From Primorskyibacter flagellatus (GTDB lineage Bacteria; Pseudomonadota; Alphaproteobacteria; Rhodobacterales; Rhodobacteraceae), in assembly GCF_900176485.1 (NCBI RefSeq), contig NZ_FWYD01000006.1, positions 62,001-126,000 on the forward strand: DNA of 64,000 nt, in the 5' to 3' direction. Within the stretch, counting starts at the first letter, position 1; each line of letters starts with the position of its first letter. The translations under genes were made by a program, and so were the position numbers. The notes beneath the pieces were generated by a model. That model did not search any database and had not been told where the DNA came from. It saw only the letters and a list, made by a program, of their open reading frames with translations. Shown here in pieces: positions 1 through 8,161 of this stretch.

Positions 1-258
1 GGGCCTAAGGTTGCGCTGAACTTTGCGCAGGTGATGACGCGAAGATTGACGATTACCGGGTCTACCTTGCGGCCACAGTCGGATCTGGCGAAGGCGCGGA
101 TCGCGGATGCGCTGCGCGAACAGGTCTGGCCTTTGCTGGACGCTAGCAAAGTCGCCCCGGTGATGGATTCCGAATTCCCGCTGGAACAGGCCGCCGGTGC
201 CCATGCGCGCATGGAGGGCAGCACCCATATCGGCAAGATCGTCCTGAAAGTCGGCTAA
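1..258 (+). CDS. Zinc-type alcohol dehydrogenase/quinone oxidoreductase, C-terminal end (partial)
   Basis: The frame is open from the first base of the window and ends at TAA 256-258, giving the last 85 residues of a protein whose start lies upstream. The segment LTITGSTLRPQ followed by the ending HIGKIVLKV is characteristic of the C-terminal part of NAD(P)H:quinone oxidoreductases of the PIG3/QOR branch of the medium-chain dehydrogenase family, soluble NADPH-dependent enzymes. The catalytic and nucleotide-binding parts are outside the window, so substrate cannot be judged. A GTG at 31 and ATG at 34 lie inside the domain and are not the true start. Confidence 0.75.
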   Translation, partial: GPKVALNFAQVMTRRLTITGSTLRPQSDLAKARIADALREQVWPLLDASKVAPVMDSEFPLEQAAGAHARMEGSTHIGKIVLKVG

Positions 259-291
259 GGCAATCCGCCGCGATTTGCGGGTTCTCCGAAA

Positions 292-1290
292 CTAGTGCAG
301 TTTCGGGTTCTCGTCATACATCCTGCGCGCAAGCTTTATCCAGAAGGCGGGTGGCACCCGGTTCCGGTGCACCAGATTGGGGTCTTTGTTTGGCCATGTG
401 ATTTTCAGATCATGGCCGGTCTTGTGAATGTCTTCTTCGAACGCAGTGTTGAGCGGTTCGAAAAAACTGATCATCCGCGCGACCTCTGCCTCGGAATAGA
501 CGGTGGTCTTGACGCCTTCGCGGAAATGTTGCTCCAGCACGCTGCGGGTGACGTTAAGAAGTTTCCGGCTGGACGACTGCTTGATCGATATCTGCGCCGA
601 AGCCCAGGCCGTCAACGGGTCTTGCGACACGTTGCTGTCGCCGGCGCTGAGGGCCGACAGCTGCGACGTCAGATGCCCATATCCCGCCAGATCCATGATT
701 TCGCCAATGATCCCGTCAGGCCGCCTTATGGCTTGATCGTAAACGAAGAAACTTATCTCTTCAGGGGCGAAACCACGTTTCAGATGGCCGTATAGCCAAT
801 TGAAATCCATCAGGACTCCGGTTGCCATTCGATGCGACAGCGCGCGTTCATACAGTCTGACCCACGGCACCGCGACGGTTGACTTGGCAACCTGAAGGTA
901 GATGGATTGCAGAAAGGACACTTGGTTGCGGATGCAGCAGATGACCTGAAACTCGTCAAATTCCGAGCACAGCTCGCGGATGTCGGCAAGGTTGATGCGC
1001 TGTTTCGGATCGCCGCGGGAAAACTCTTCCGAGGACACGAAAACCGTCTTGTCCGTGTTGGCATAGTCGCGCACCAGAGTCTTCCACGCGCTGACCGAGC
1101 CTTCTTCGTACTGGTATTGCGGCGGCAAGGTGATCCAGTCGGTCACCAGCCCGTGCTGGCCGCTTTCCGTTCCCAGTTTTGGAAAAATAAACCCATGCTT
1201 GGCAAGCATTTTTCGGTTGAGGGCCAGGATGTTCTGTATCGAGGTTGTGGCGGTCTTATGGGTGCCAACGTGAAGGATCAGCTTGGACAT
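292..1290 (-). CDS. Sulfotransferase-like protein
   Basis: A 332-residue protein read from ATG 1290. A longer frame to 1332 exists, but the conserved fold begins right after this Met. Residues 4-18 (LILHVGTHKTATTSI) match the PAPS 5'-phosphosulfate loop of sulfotransferases. Around residue 115-125, an Arg followed by a Ser/Tyr-containing stretch (CIRNQVSFLQSIY) matches the 3'-phosphate-binding motif. The family transfers sulfate from PAPS to carbohydrates or other acceptors, and bacterial members often act on surface polysaccharides. No polysaccharide genes are adjacent, so the acceptor is unknown. It is monocistronic, converging with the partial dehydrogenase. Confidence 0.7.
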   Translation of the reverse strand: MSKLILHVGTHKTATTSIQNILALNRKMLAKHGFIFPKLGTESGQHGLVTDWITLPPQYQYEEGSVSAWKTLVRDYANTDKTVFVSSEEFSRGDPKQRINLADIRELCSEFDEFQVICCIRNQVSFLQSIYLQVAKSTVAVPWVRLYERALSHRMATGVLMDFNWLYGHLKRGFAPEEISFFVYDQAIRRPDGIIGEIMDLAGYGHLTSQLSALSAGDSNVSQDPLTAWASAQISIKQSSSRKLLNVTRSVLEQHFREGVKTTVYSEAEVARMISFFEPLNTAFEEDIHKTGHDLKITWPNKDPNLVHRNRVPPAFWIKLARRMYDENPKLH

Positions 1291-1356
1291 TCGGGCCTCG
1301 TAACGGGTCGGTTTGCGGGGGTCTGTTAGCACCGCAGCCGATGTTGCGCCAGCCTC

Positions 1357-1989
1357 CTAGCGCACGGGGTCCAGCAGAGCATCCGTCATCCGGCAATCAC
1401 GCAGGACGTCGCTGCCACAGGGCACCGGCTCAAGGTCTTTCGACAGACAAATCCGCACCTCCTGAATGCGCGCGCTCTGGCAGGTGATGGTGACCATGTC
1501 GGGCGCGAATGTCGGGTTGGCCTTCAGGAACGCTTCTTCGACGACCAAGGCCGGTATTTTCACGGGCTGATCGAGCTTGCGAAACACGGCAGGCCGCGTG
1601 ATGCTGCCATAGGCCTTGCGGGAGAGGGCGAAATAGGCCTTCGCGGAGAGGCCGGAACAGGTGCCATGCTTTTTCCACTGGTGCCAGGCCAGCCCGCTTG
1701 TCCCCATGATGTCGGCCATCGCTGCTGTCTGTTGACGCGACGGCGCGCGTTCCTGCGTCCGGCAGTAGGACGGCCAGCCACGGTGATTTTGCGGCCAAAG
1801 CCCGTGCAGAACCCAGCCGAAATCGCGGCCAGCATCGCATTGCTGAGAGTTGCGCGCATCGCCTTCGAGCGCACACCAGGTCGGGGACCAGCTGAGCGAC
1901 AGGACGTAATAGTTGAATTTGCCCGATGGCTCGCCCTCTGCCTTGGCCAGCCCGGCACTCATCACAAACAGCAATACCAACAAGCGCAT
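1357..1989 (-). CDS. Ribonuclease T2 family protein, secreted
   Basis: A 210-residue protein with a hydrophobic N-terminal signal peptide (about residues 1-17, cleavage after AKA). Both conserved active-site segments of RNase T2 are visible: HGLWPQNH at 62-69 (CAS I) and WHQWKKHGTC at 102-111 (CAS II), with the two catalytic histidines and the Lys/His pair. Several cysteines fit the disulfides of the family. These enzymes cleave single-stranded RNA through 2',3'-cyclic phosphate intermediates, and the signal peptide places it in the periplasm or outside. It may scavenge phosphate or nucleotides from RNA. A cyclic-nucleotide phosphodiesterase that could take its products further is encoded at 8162-10141. 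Confidence 0.85.
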   Translation of the reverse strand: MRLLVLLFVMSAGLAKAEGEPSGKFNYYVLSLSWSPTWCALEGDARNSQQCDAGRDFGWVLHGLWPQNHRGWPSYCRTQERAPSRQQTAAMADIMGTSGLAWHQWKKHGTCSGLSAKAYFALSRKAYGSITRPAVFRKLDQPVKIPALVVEEAFLKANPTFAPDMVTITCQSARIQEVRICLSKDLEPVPCGSDVLRDCRMTDALLDPVR

Positions 1990-2113
1990 TTTCTCTTTCC
2001 TCTTCCGTCTTGCGCCACTATATAGGCCCGAAGTTCCCCGACAATGGTAACCGGTCCGGATCTCGGATCAGCCTCTAGGCAGGCATCGGGGAAGATTTGT
2101 AAGGAGATACCCG

Positions 2114-2887
2114 ATGGCAAAACTGCTGCATCCCAAGGCGACCGCCGTCTGGCTGGTGGACAACACCACCCTGACCTTTAAACAGATTGCCGATTTTGTC
2201 GGCATGCACGAGCTTGAGGTTCAGGGCATTGCCGATGGTGACGTGGCCACAGGCGTCAAGGGGTTCGATCCCATCGCCAACAATCAGCTGACCCAGGACG
2301 ATATCGACAACGCTGAGAAAAACCCGTTGAACCGGCTGAAGCTGAAGTTCAACGCCGCCGCCCGCGATGAGGAAAAACGCCGTGGCCCGCGCTATACACC
2401 TCTGTCAAAGCGTCAGGATCGTCCGGCCTCGATCCTGTGGCTGGTGAAATTCCACCCCGAACTGTCGGATGGCCAGATTTCCAAGCTGGTGGGCACCACG
2501 AAGCCGACAATTCAGGCGATCCGTGAACGGACGCATTGGAATATCGCGAACATTCAGCCCATCGACCCGGTCGCGCTGGGGCTGTGTAAACAGTCCGAGC
2601 TGGATGCCGCGGTGCAGAAAGCCTCGGCCAAGAAACAGGCCGAGGGAGCCGCACTGTCGGACGATGATCGTCGCAAGTTGCTGTCCACCGAACAAAGCCT
2701 TGGCCAGCCCGCTGAGCCGCGGATCCCGACGGCGATCGAAGGATTGGAAACTTTCAGCCTGTCCGACCCGCGGGGTGACGAGGACGAGGATGAGGACGAA
2801 GCGGACAAGCGCGATTCCCGCGAATATCTTGACGCGGACAGCTTCTTCAACCTGCCGGAAAGCGGCGAGGACGACGAGCAGCCGTAA
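2114..2887 (+). CDS. trcR: Cell cycle transcriptional regulator TrcR (DUF1013)
   Basis: A 257-residue protein starting at ATG 2114 behind AAGGAGAT. The opening (MAKLLHPKATAVWLVDN) and two helix-turn-helix-like repeats (about residues 20-45 and 105-135, the latter LSDGQISKLVGTTKPTIQAI) are characteristic of DUF1013, now called TrcR, a conserved alphaproteobacterial regulator linked to the CtrA/GcrA cell-cycle network. The C-terminus is very acidic (alternating D/E near 220-230), which is common in the family. It stands alone with a strong terminator just downstream. Confidence 0.85.
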   Translation: MAKLLHPKATAVWLVDNTTLTFKQIADFVGMHELEVQGIADGDVATGVKGFDPIANNQLTQDDIDNAEKNPLNRLKLKFNAAARDEEKRRGPRYTPLSKRQDRPASILWLVKFHPELSDGQISKLVGTTKPTIQAIRERTHWNIANIQPIDPVALGLCKQSELDAAVQKASAKKQAEGAALSDDDRRKLLSTEQSLGQPAEPRIPTAIEGLETFSLSDPRGDEDEDEDEADKRDSREYLDADSFFNLPESGEDDEQP

Positions 2888-2910
2888 CACGGTTTTTGAC
2901 GCGATTTCCA

Positions 2911-2947
2911 GGGACCCGTTGGCCAGCGCCCGCGGGTCCTTTTTTTG
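2911..2947 (+). terminator. Rho-independent terminator of trcR
   Basis: The arms GGACCCG (2912-2918) and CGGGTCC (2933-2939) form a stem 24 bases after the trcR stop and run straight into a seven-T tract (2940-2946). Confidence 0.85.
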
Positions 2948-2987
2948 TTGAGGCTGGTTGCTTGATGGCGCGTAGCATGGGCAGGGC

Positions 2988-3041
2988 GGGAGCGAGGGGC
3001 CAGCCCCTCGCGCTCCCCGGAGTATTTTTGCCAAGAAGAAG
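2988..3041. repeat. GC-rich inverted repeat with Rhodobacteraceae intergenic box
   Basis: Near-perfect arms at 2988-3000 (GGGAGCGAGGGGC) and 3003-3016 form a long hairpin, followed by the box CCCCGGAGTATTTTTGCC and then AAGAAGAAG (to 3041). From memory, this hairpin plus box recurs between genes in many Rhodobacteraceae genomes. On the minus strand it lies just after recR and may help end that transcript. This is the only copy noticed in the window. Confidence 0.6.
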
Positions 3042-3059
3042 GCGCAAGAAGAGGGATGA

Positions 3060-3653
3060 TCAGATCGGTTTGCGGGCGTTCAGGGCGGCTGAGATCGTGC
3101 CGTCGTCGAGGTAGTCCAGTTCGCCGCCGATCGGGACCCCCTGCGCCAGGGAGGTCAGCGTGACCCTGTCTTCCAGCTGATCGGCAATGTAATGTGCGGT
3201 GGTCTGGCCGTCGACCGTGGCGTTGAGGGCGAGGATGATTTCGGTGATGTCCTCGTCACCGATCCGGTCCGCGAGGCGGGGGATGCGCAGGTCTTCGGGG
3301 CCGACCGCATCAAGCGCGGACAGCGTGCCGCCCAGGACGTGGTAGCGGCCTTTAAAGACGCCAGATCGTTCCATTGCCCAAAGGTCGGCCACATCCTCGA
3401 CCACGCAGATCTGGCCATTGGCGCGCTTGTTGGAGGTGCAGATGTCACAGAGGTCGGCGGTGCCGATATTGCCGCAGTTCACGCATTCCCGTGCGGAGGC
3501 GGCGACGTTTTGCATGAGGTCGGCGAGCGGCGTCATTTGCAAGGCGCGCTTACGGATAAGGTGCAGCACCGCGCGGCGGGCCGAGCGGGGGCCGAGGCCT
3601 GGCAGCTTGGCCATCAGGTCGATCAGCGCGTCGATATCGCGGGTGCTGGACAA
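3060..3653 (-). CDS. recR: Recombination protein RecR
   Basis: 197 residues, the usual RecR length. In order: a helix-hairpin-helix ([10 protein letters not shown], 19-28), a four-cysteine zinc finger (C57, C60, C69, C72) and a Toprim domain beginning near [12 protein letters not shown] (82-93). RecR works with RecF/RecO to load RecA on single-stranded gaps. It lies in the classical dnaX-ybaB-recR order on the minus strand. A 58-base gap separates it from ybaB, so the three are probably co-transcribed. Confidence 0.97.
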   Translation of the reverse strand: MSSTRDIDALIDLMAKLPGLGPRSARRAVLHLIRKRALQMTPLADLMQNVAASARECVNCGNIGTADLCDICTSNKRANGQICVVEDVADLWAMERSGVFKGRYHVLGGTLSALDAVGPEDLRIPRLADRIGDEDITEIILALNATVDGQTTAHYIADQLEDRVTLTSLAQGVPIGGELDYLDDGTISAALNARKPI

Positions 3654-3711
3654 GCGGGGTTTCCCTTGCAGGTAGGGCGGCGCGTCCGGAGAAGCACCGC
3701 CGGTTGCCGGA

Positions 3712-4056
3712 TCAGAAGGGCAGTTTCATGTCCTTGGGCAGGCCCATGCCTTCGGTCAGCTTGGCCATCTCGTCCTGGGCTTTCTCGCTGGCCTTGGCCT
3801 GCGCGTCCTTGATCGCGGCCAGGATCAGGTCCTCGACCACTTCCTTTTCATCCGGATTGAAGATCGACGGGTCGATATCCAGCGCCCGCAGGTCGCCCTT
3901 GGCCGAACAGGTTGCCTTGACCAGACCCGCCCCGGATTCGCCGGTGACGGTGATATTCTGCATATCTTCCTGAAGCTGGGCCATCTTGCCCTGCATTTCC
4001 TGCGCTTTCTTCATCATCCCGGCCATGTCGCCGAGATTTCCGAGGCCTTTGAACAT
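3712..4056 (-). CDS. YbaB/EbfC family nucleoid-associated protein
   Basis: A 114-residue protein with the typical start ([19 protein letters not shown]), a glutamine/methionine-rich helix and the conserved [13 protein letters not shown] strand region at about 47-60. The family forms tweezer-like dimers that bind DNA. It is almost always found between dnaX and recR, as here. Confidence 0.95.
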   Translation of the reverse strand: MFKGLGNLGDMAGMMKKAQEMQGKMAQLQEDMQNITVTGESGAGLVKATCSAKGDLRALDIDPSIFNPDEKEVVEDLILAAIKDAQAKASEKAQDEMAKLTEGMGLPKDMKLPF

Positions 4057-4128
4057 CTGAAAATCCTTTTGTTGTCGGTTTGGTCGCTGAAATACGCATT
4101 GCGGGACCGCGTCACAAGTGGCGAGGGG

Positions 4129-5892
4129 TCAGCCGTCTTCGAACGGATCCCATTCATCCTCGACCTCTGGCAGGGCTTCGGCCCCGGCTTCGGCGGCGAT
4201 GTCTTCGGGGGTGCGGATCGTGGTGATACGTGCCTTTGGGAAGGCGGCGATGACGGCTTGCCACATCGGGTGTTCCATCGCGCGGGCCTTCAGGGCGAGG
4301 GCCGCCGCATCGCGTTTCTCGGCGATGGTTTCAGCTGTGGCACCGTTCACGACCGACACCGCCCAGCGGTTGCCCGTCCAGCGTTGCAGGGCGCTGCCCA
4401 GATTCTGGGCAAGGTTCGCGGGGGCATTTTCTGTCGGTGTGAATTCGATCCGGCCGGGTTGGTAGGCGGCGAGGCGCAGGCCGGTTTCCACCTCGACCAG
4501 CAGCTTGACGTCGCGATTGGCGCGGATCAGGTCCAGCACATGTTCGAACGTGGGGAACCGCGCGAGTGCGTGATCCTGCGCGATGGCCTGTGCGGGCGCG
4601 CCACCCTGCGCGGTTGCGCCGGAAGAGGGTGCTGGTCCGCGTACGTGTTGGGCAGTTGCTTGTACGGTCGAAGCTGTGGTGCCACCTGTTGGTGCGCGGC
4701 CACCCGCTGGTCCATTGGAAGGGGGGGGCGGTGGCGTGTCCTGCAACTTGCGCAGCAATTCTTCGGGCGAGGGCAGTTCGGCCACATGGGTCAGGCGGAT
4801 GATCGCCATTTCGGCGGCCATCATCGCGTTGGGGGCGCTGGCAACCTCGTCCAGCGCTTTCAGCAGCATCTGCCACATCCGCGTCATCGCACGCATCGGC
4901 AACGCCTCGGCCATCTGCATGCCGCGGCTGCGTTCGTCGGGCGAGATCGTGGGATCTTCGGCAGCCTCGGGTGTGATCTTGACGACGGAAATCCAATGCG
5001 TGATCTCGGCCAGATCGCGCAGCACCGCCATCGGATCGGCACCATCGGCATATTGGCCGGAAAGCTCGGTCAGCGCGCCTGCCGCATCGCCGCGCATGAT
5101 CATGTCATAAAGGTCCAGCACCCGGCCACGATCAGCCAGCCCCAACATGGCGCGCACCTGCTCGGCGGTGGTTTCGCCAGCGCCATGGCTGATCGCCTGA
5201 TCCAGCAGCGAGGTGGCATCGCGGGCCGAGCCTTCGGCAGCGCGGGTGATCAGGGCCAGCGCCTCGTCGGTGATCTCTGCGCCTTCGGAGGTCGCGATCT
5301 TGCGCAGCAATGCGATCTGCGTTTCGGGTTCGATCCGGCGCAAATCAAAGCGTTGGCAGCGTGACAGCACGGTGACGGGCACCTTGCGGATCTCGGTCGT
5401 GGCGAAGATGAATTTGACGTGCTCTGGCGGCTCTTCCAGCGTCTTCAGAAGTGCGTTGAATGCGCCCGTGGACAGCATGTGAACTTCGTCGATGATATAG
5501 ACCTTGTAGCGCGCCGAGGCCGCCCGGTAATGCACCGAATCGATGATCTCGCGGATATTGGCGACGCCGGTATTCGATGCCGCGTCCATCTCCATCACAT
5601 CGACATGGCGGCCTTCCATGATGGCCACGCAATGTTCGCATTTTCCGCAGGGTTCCGTCGTCGGGCCGCCATTCCCGTCCGTGCCGATGCAGTTCATCCC
5701 CTTGGCGATGATCCGCGCGGTGGTGGTTTTGCCGGTCCCACGGATGCCCGTCATGATGAAGGCCTGCGCGATGCGGTCGGCCTTGAACGCGTTCTTCAGC
5801 GTGCGCACCATCGCGTCCTGACCGACAAGATCGGCAAAGGTTTCCGGGCGGTATTTCCGGGCGAGCACCTGATAGGCGGGAGAATCGGTCAT
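4129..5892 (-). CDS. dnaX: DNA polymerase III subunits gamma/tau
   Basis: 587 residues from ATG 5892. The frame stays open upstream to 7179, but DnaX homology starts at MTDSPAYQVLARKYRP. The Walker A motif GIRGTGKTT is at 49-57, zinc-binding cysteines at C68, C82, C85 and C88, and the Walker B motif IIDEVH at 133-138. These make up the AAA+ clamp-loader ATPase. A proline/glycine-rich linker near residues 385-420 precedes the tau-specific C-terminal domain that contacts the polymerase. The linker codes through an eight-base C tract (plus-strand G run at 4731-4738), a possible slippage point, though no gamma-type stop follows closely in either shifted frame. It heads the dnaX-ybaB-recR group. 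Confidence 0.96.
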   Translation of the reverse strand: MTDSPAYQVLARKYRPETFADLVGQDAMVRTLKNAFKADRIAQAFIMTGIRGTGKTTTARIIAKGMNCIGTDGNGGPTTEPCGKCEHCVAIMEGRHVDVMEMDAASNTGVANIREIIDSVHYRAASARYKVYIIDEVHMLSTGAFNALLKTLEEPPEHVKFIFATTEIRKVPVTVLSRCQRFDLRRIEPETQIALLRKIATSEGAEITDEALALITRAAEGSARDATSLLDQAISHGAGETTAEQVRAMLGLADRGRVLDLYDMIMRGDAAGALTELSGQYADGADPMAVLRDLAEITHWISVVKITPEAAEDPTISPDERSRGMQMAEALPMRAMTRMWQMLLKALDEVASAPNAMMAAEMAIIRLTHVAELPSPEELLRKLQDTPPPPPSNGPAGGRAPTGGTTASTVQATAQHVRGPAPSSGATAQGGAPAQAIAQDHALARFPTFEHVLDLIRANRDVKLLVEVETGLRLAAYQPGRIEFTPTENAPANLAQNLGSALQRWTGNRWAVSVVNGATAETIAEKRDAAALALKARAMEHPMWQAVIAAFPKARITTIRTPEDIAAEAGAEALPEVEDEWDPFEDG

Positions 5893-6225
5893 GCGGTCCT
5901 TGCTGGGCTTTGGCTGCGTCCGGCAGAGCGTACAAACACCCCGGCCAAAGGTCCAGCGGCGGGGTTTTCGTGTCTCGGGACGCGTACCGGAAACATGGCG
6001 TTGATTTTGGGGGTATTCCTTTCTGCTGGTGGTGAGCTTGCGCGCGGGAGGCGTAGAACACACCAAAGTCAATCGGTTGTGCGGGATTGAGGGCAGCCGA
6101 GCAAGCGTCCGGGGCAGATGTGGCGGCAATTTGCCAGACGCAACAACGCGGTCTTTTTCTGCTTCGACATGGCGGCGCTGCGTGTATGATATGCGCGGTT
6201 GGATCGGCGATTGAAAGGGGACAGA
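5893..6225. other. Intergenic region between dnaX and the ypfJ-like gene
   Basis: 333 bases between two diverging genes, so it should hold both promoters. No convincing gene is visible, and the reading frames crossing it are extensions or shadows. Only the AAAGGGG ribosome-binding site just before 6226 stands out. Confidence 0.5.
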
Positions 6226-7056
6226 ATGCGACTGAGAGGCGTGCGGGCAAGCCGTAATGTAGAGGATCGCCGCCGCTCTGGCGCGAAAGGCGCGGGCATT
6301 GGCGGCGTGGGCCTTTTGGTGGTTCTGGCAGTGGGGTATTTCGCCGGTATCGACGTGACGCCGCTGCTTCAAGGGGCCGGAACGCAGTCCAGCGCCCCTC
6401 GTGAGTTGAGTGCGCAGGAAGAGGCCGCAGGCAGCTTTGCAGCACAGGTGTTGGGCACGACAGAGCAGGTCTGGAGCCAAGTCTACCCCGCGCAGGTCGG
6501 CGAGGATTATACGCCGCCTGTCATGGTCCTGTATTCCGGGGTGACGCAATCGCCCTGCGGGTCGGCCTCTGGTGCCACGGGGCCGTTCTATTGCCCGGCG
6601 GATCGCAAGGCCTATCTGGACACCGAATTCTTCTCGACCCTGTCGCAACAACTGGGCGCGTCCGGCGATTTCGCCGCCGCCTATGTGATCGCGCATGAGG
6701 TGGCCCACCATGTTCAGAACGAGTTGGGCATCCTCGGCCAAGTCGATCAGGCCCGGCGGCAGTCGAGTGAGACGCAGGCCAACGCACTGACTGTGCGCCT
6801 GGAGTTGCAGGCCGACTGCCTGTCGGGCGTCTGGGCGCGCTCTGTCGATGGGCTGCTGGAGCCGGGCGATCTGGAAGAGGCACTGAACGCCGCGCGCAGG
6901 ATCGGCGACGATTACCTGCAAAAACGTGCCGGCAAAGTGCCTCAGCCGCATACCTTTACCCATGGCACCAGCGAACAGCGTTCTGGCTGGTTCGCGCGCG
7001 GCTATGACAGCGGGCGGATGGCCGATTGCGATACATTCAGCGCGGAACAGTTGTAA
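6226..7056 (+). CDS. Neutral zinc metallopeptidase, YpfJ/KPN_02809 family
   Basis: 276 residues from ATG 6226, preceded by AAAGGGGAC. The N-terminus (MRLRGVRASRNVEDRR) is basic and is followed by one membrane segment (about residues 25-42), so the bulk is probably periplasmic. A zinc-protease HExxH motif is at H157-E158-V-A-H161 (HEVAHHVQ), with downstream acidic residues in the LQADCLSGVWA segment that complete the site. Function in the cell is not established for this family. Confidence 0.88.
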   Translation: MRLRGVRASRNVEDRRRSGAKGAGIGGVGLLVVLAVGYFAGIDVTPLLQGAGTQSSAPRELSAQEEAAGSFAAQVLGTTEQVWSQVYPAQVGEDYTPPVMVLYSGVTQSPCGSASGATGPFYCPADRKAYLDTEFFSTLSQQLGASGDFAAAYVIAHEVAHHVQNELGILGQVDQARRQSSETQANALTVRLELQADCLSGVWARSVDGLLEPGDLEEALNAARRIGDDYLQKRAGKVPQPHTFTHGTSEQRSGWFARGYDSGRMADCDTFSAEQL

Positions 7057-7162
7057 AGCGATCGGACAGTGGGTCGGCGCGCCCGTGGTGCGCGGACCCT
7101 GACGGGCGCTGAACAGTCGCCGCCAAGGCAACCATTCGCGGATCTCGCATGATGCGGGGAAA

Positions 7163-7262
7163 GGTGAGAGGCTGGACAACGACCCAAGCGGGGCTCGTTA
7201 CGGCTGCTTCCTTCCGGATCTGACCGGGTTGGCGAGGCGCTCGCCCGCGCCAACCTCTCACC
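7163..7262 (-). ncRNA. ffs: Signal recognition particle RNA, small bacterial type (4.5S)
   Basis: Read on the minus strand, the apical core GGTCAGATCCGGAAGGAAGC (reverse complement within 7205-7224) is the conserved SRP domain IV signature, with the GGAA tetraloop region and the asymmetric internal loop. The ends pair: GGTGAGAGG at one end and CCTCTCACC at the other (plus-strand 7163-7171 and 7254-7262), giving a hairpin of about 100 nt. It binds Ffh to form the signal recognition particle for co-translational membrane targeting. Confidence 0.95.
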
Positions 7263-7281
7263 CCCTATCTAGGACGTCGGA

Positions 7282-7938
7282 TCAAGATTCGCAAGGTGCC
7301 GGTAACAACCCGGCCTGATGCGCGCCCAACAGCAGGCTGTCCGCGACGATATGGGCGAATTTTCCCGAGGCCGGAATGATGTCGGGCACCTGAATCACAT
7401 GCATTCCGGCGGCAAAGGCCGCTTGCGCGCCGGTTTCGCTATCCTCGAAGGCCAGGCAGGTTTCCGGGCTGGCGCGCAGGCGGCGCGCGGCTTCCAGATA
7501 GGGTTCGGGGTGTGGTTTGGCGTTGGTGATGCAATCCACGGTCACAACGGTTTTTATCCAACGCCCAAGCCCGGTGATGCGCAATTTCTGGTCCGTCTCT
7601 GCCTGACTGGACGAGGTGCAGATCGCGCGGGGCAGGTCACGCTCTGCGAGCCAGGTCAGCAGCTCTTCGACGCCGGGCTTCAGGGGAATTTCCGTCTCGA
7701 AATGCTCGCGCGCGACCTCGACCCAGGTCTCGAAAAGTGCCGGCAGGTCGATATCGCCAAACTCTGCCCGCAGGATCGACGATCCCGCGACCTTGTCTTT
7801 GCCGATGAGGCTGTGCAGCAGCCTGTCCGTCACAGGCAGCCCATGCGCCTCAAACGCGATCCGGGACGAATTCATCGACAGGGTTTCCGTGTCGATCAGG
7901 GTGCCATCAAGATCGAAGATTACAGCAGCGAAGGTCAT
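7282..7938 (-). CDS. HAD-superfamily phosphatase, phosphoglucomutase-like subfamily
   Basis: 218 residues from ATG 7938, behind an AGGAGA site. HAD motif I FDLDGT is at 8-13 with nucleophile D9 and acid/base D11. Motif II is the serine stretch CTSSS, motif III lies near NAKPHPEPY, and motif IV is FEDSETG. The family hydrolyses phosphate from small phosphorylated metabolites (subfamily IA, like beta-phosphoglucomutase and Gph). The exact substrate cannot be read from the sequence. Confidence 0.85.
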   Translation of the reverse strand: MTFAAVIFDLDGTLIDTETLSMNSSRIAFEAHGLPVTDRLLHSLIGKDKVAGSSILRAEFGDIDLPALFETWVEVAREHFETEIPLKPGVEELLTWLAERDLPRAICTSSSQAETDQKLRITGLGRWIKTVVTVDCITNAKPHPEPYLEAARRLRASPETCLAFEDSETGAQAAFAAGMHVIQVPDIIPASGKFAHIVADSLLLGAHQAGLLPAPCES

Positions 7939-8099
7939 GGTTTCTCCTGTAGCGCCTTTAGTCTCCAGCGCGCGTTTCGCGGGCATCAATCGTATTGCAT
8001 CACATCGAAATTACTCAGACATGTATCACGCACAGAACGGGCCACCGTGCCGAAGGACTGCATGAACCAGACCTGATGCGAGACGCTATAAACACCAGA

Positions 8100-8123
8100 C
8101 GGGCGGCCCTGTCGAGCCGCCCG
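8100..8123 (-). terminator. Possible terminator hairpin after the cpdB-like gene
   Basis: Perfect eight-base arms CGGGCGGC (8100-8107) and GCCGCCCG (8116-8123) lie 38 bases past the stop of the minus-strand phosphodiesterase. The following bases are only partly T-rich on that strand, so the call is moderate. Confidence 0.5.
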
Positions 8124-8161
8124 CGTCGTTATCGTTAGCGGTAACTTGCCGCGTCTGTGTG

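Noticed and set aside
5893-7179. Upstream extension of the dnaX frame to 7179
   Set aside because: DnaX homology starts at ATG 5892, and the extension runs antisense through the well-supported metallopeptidase gene.
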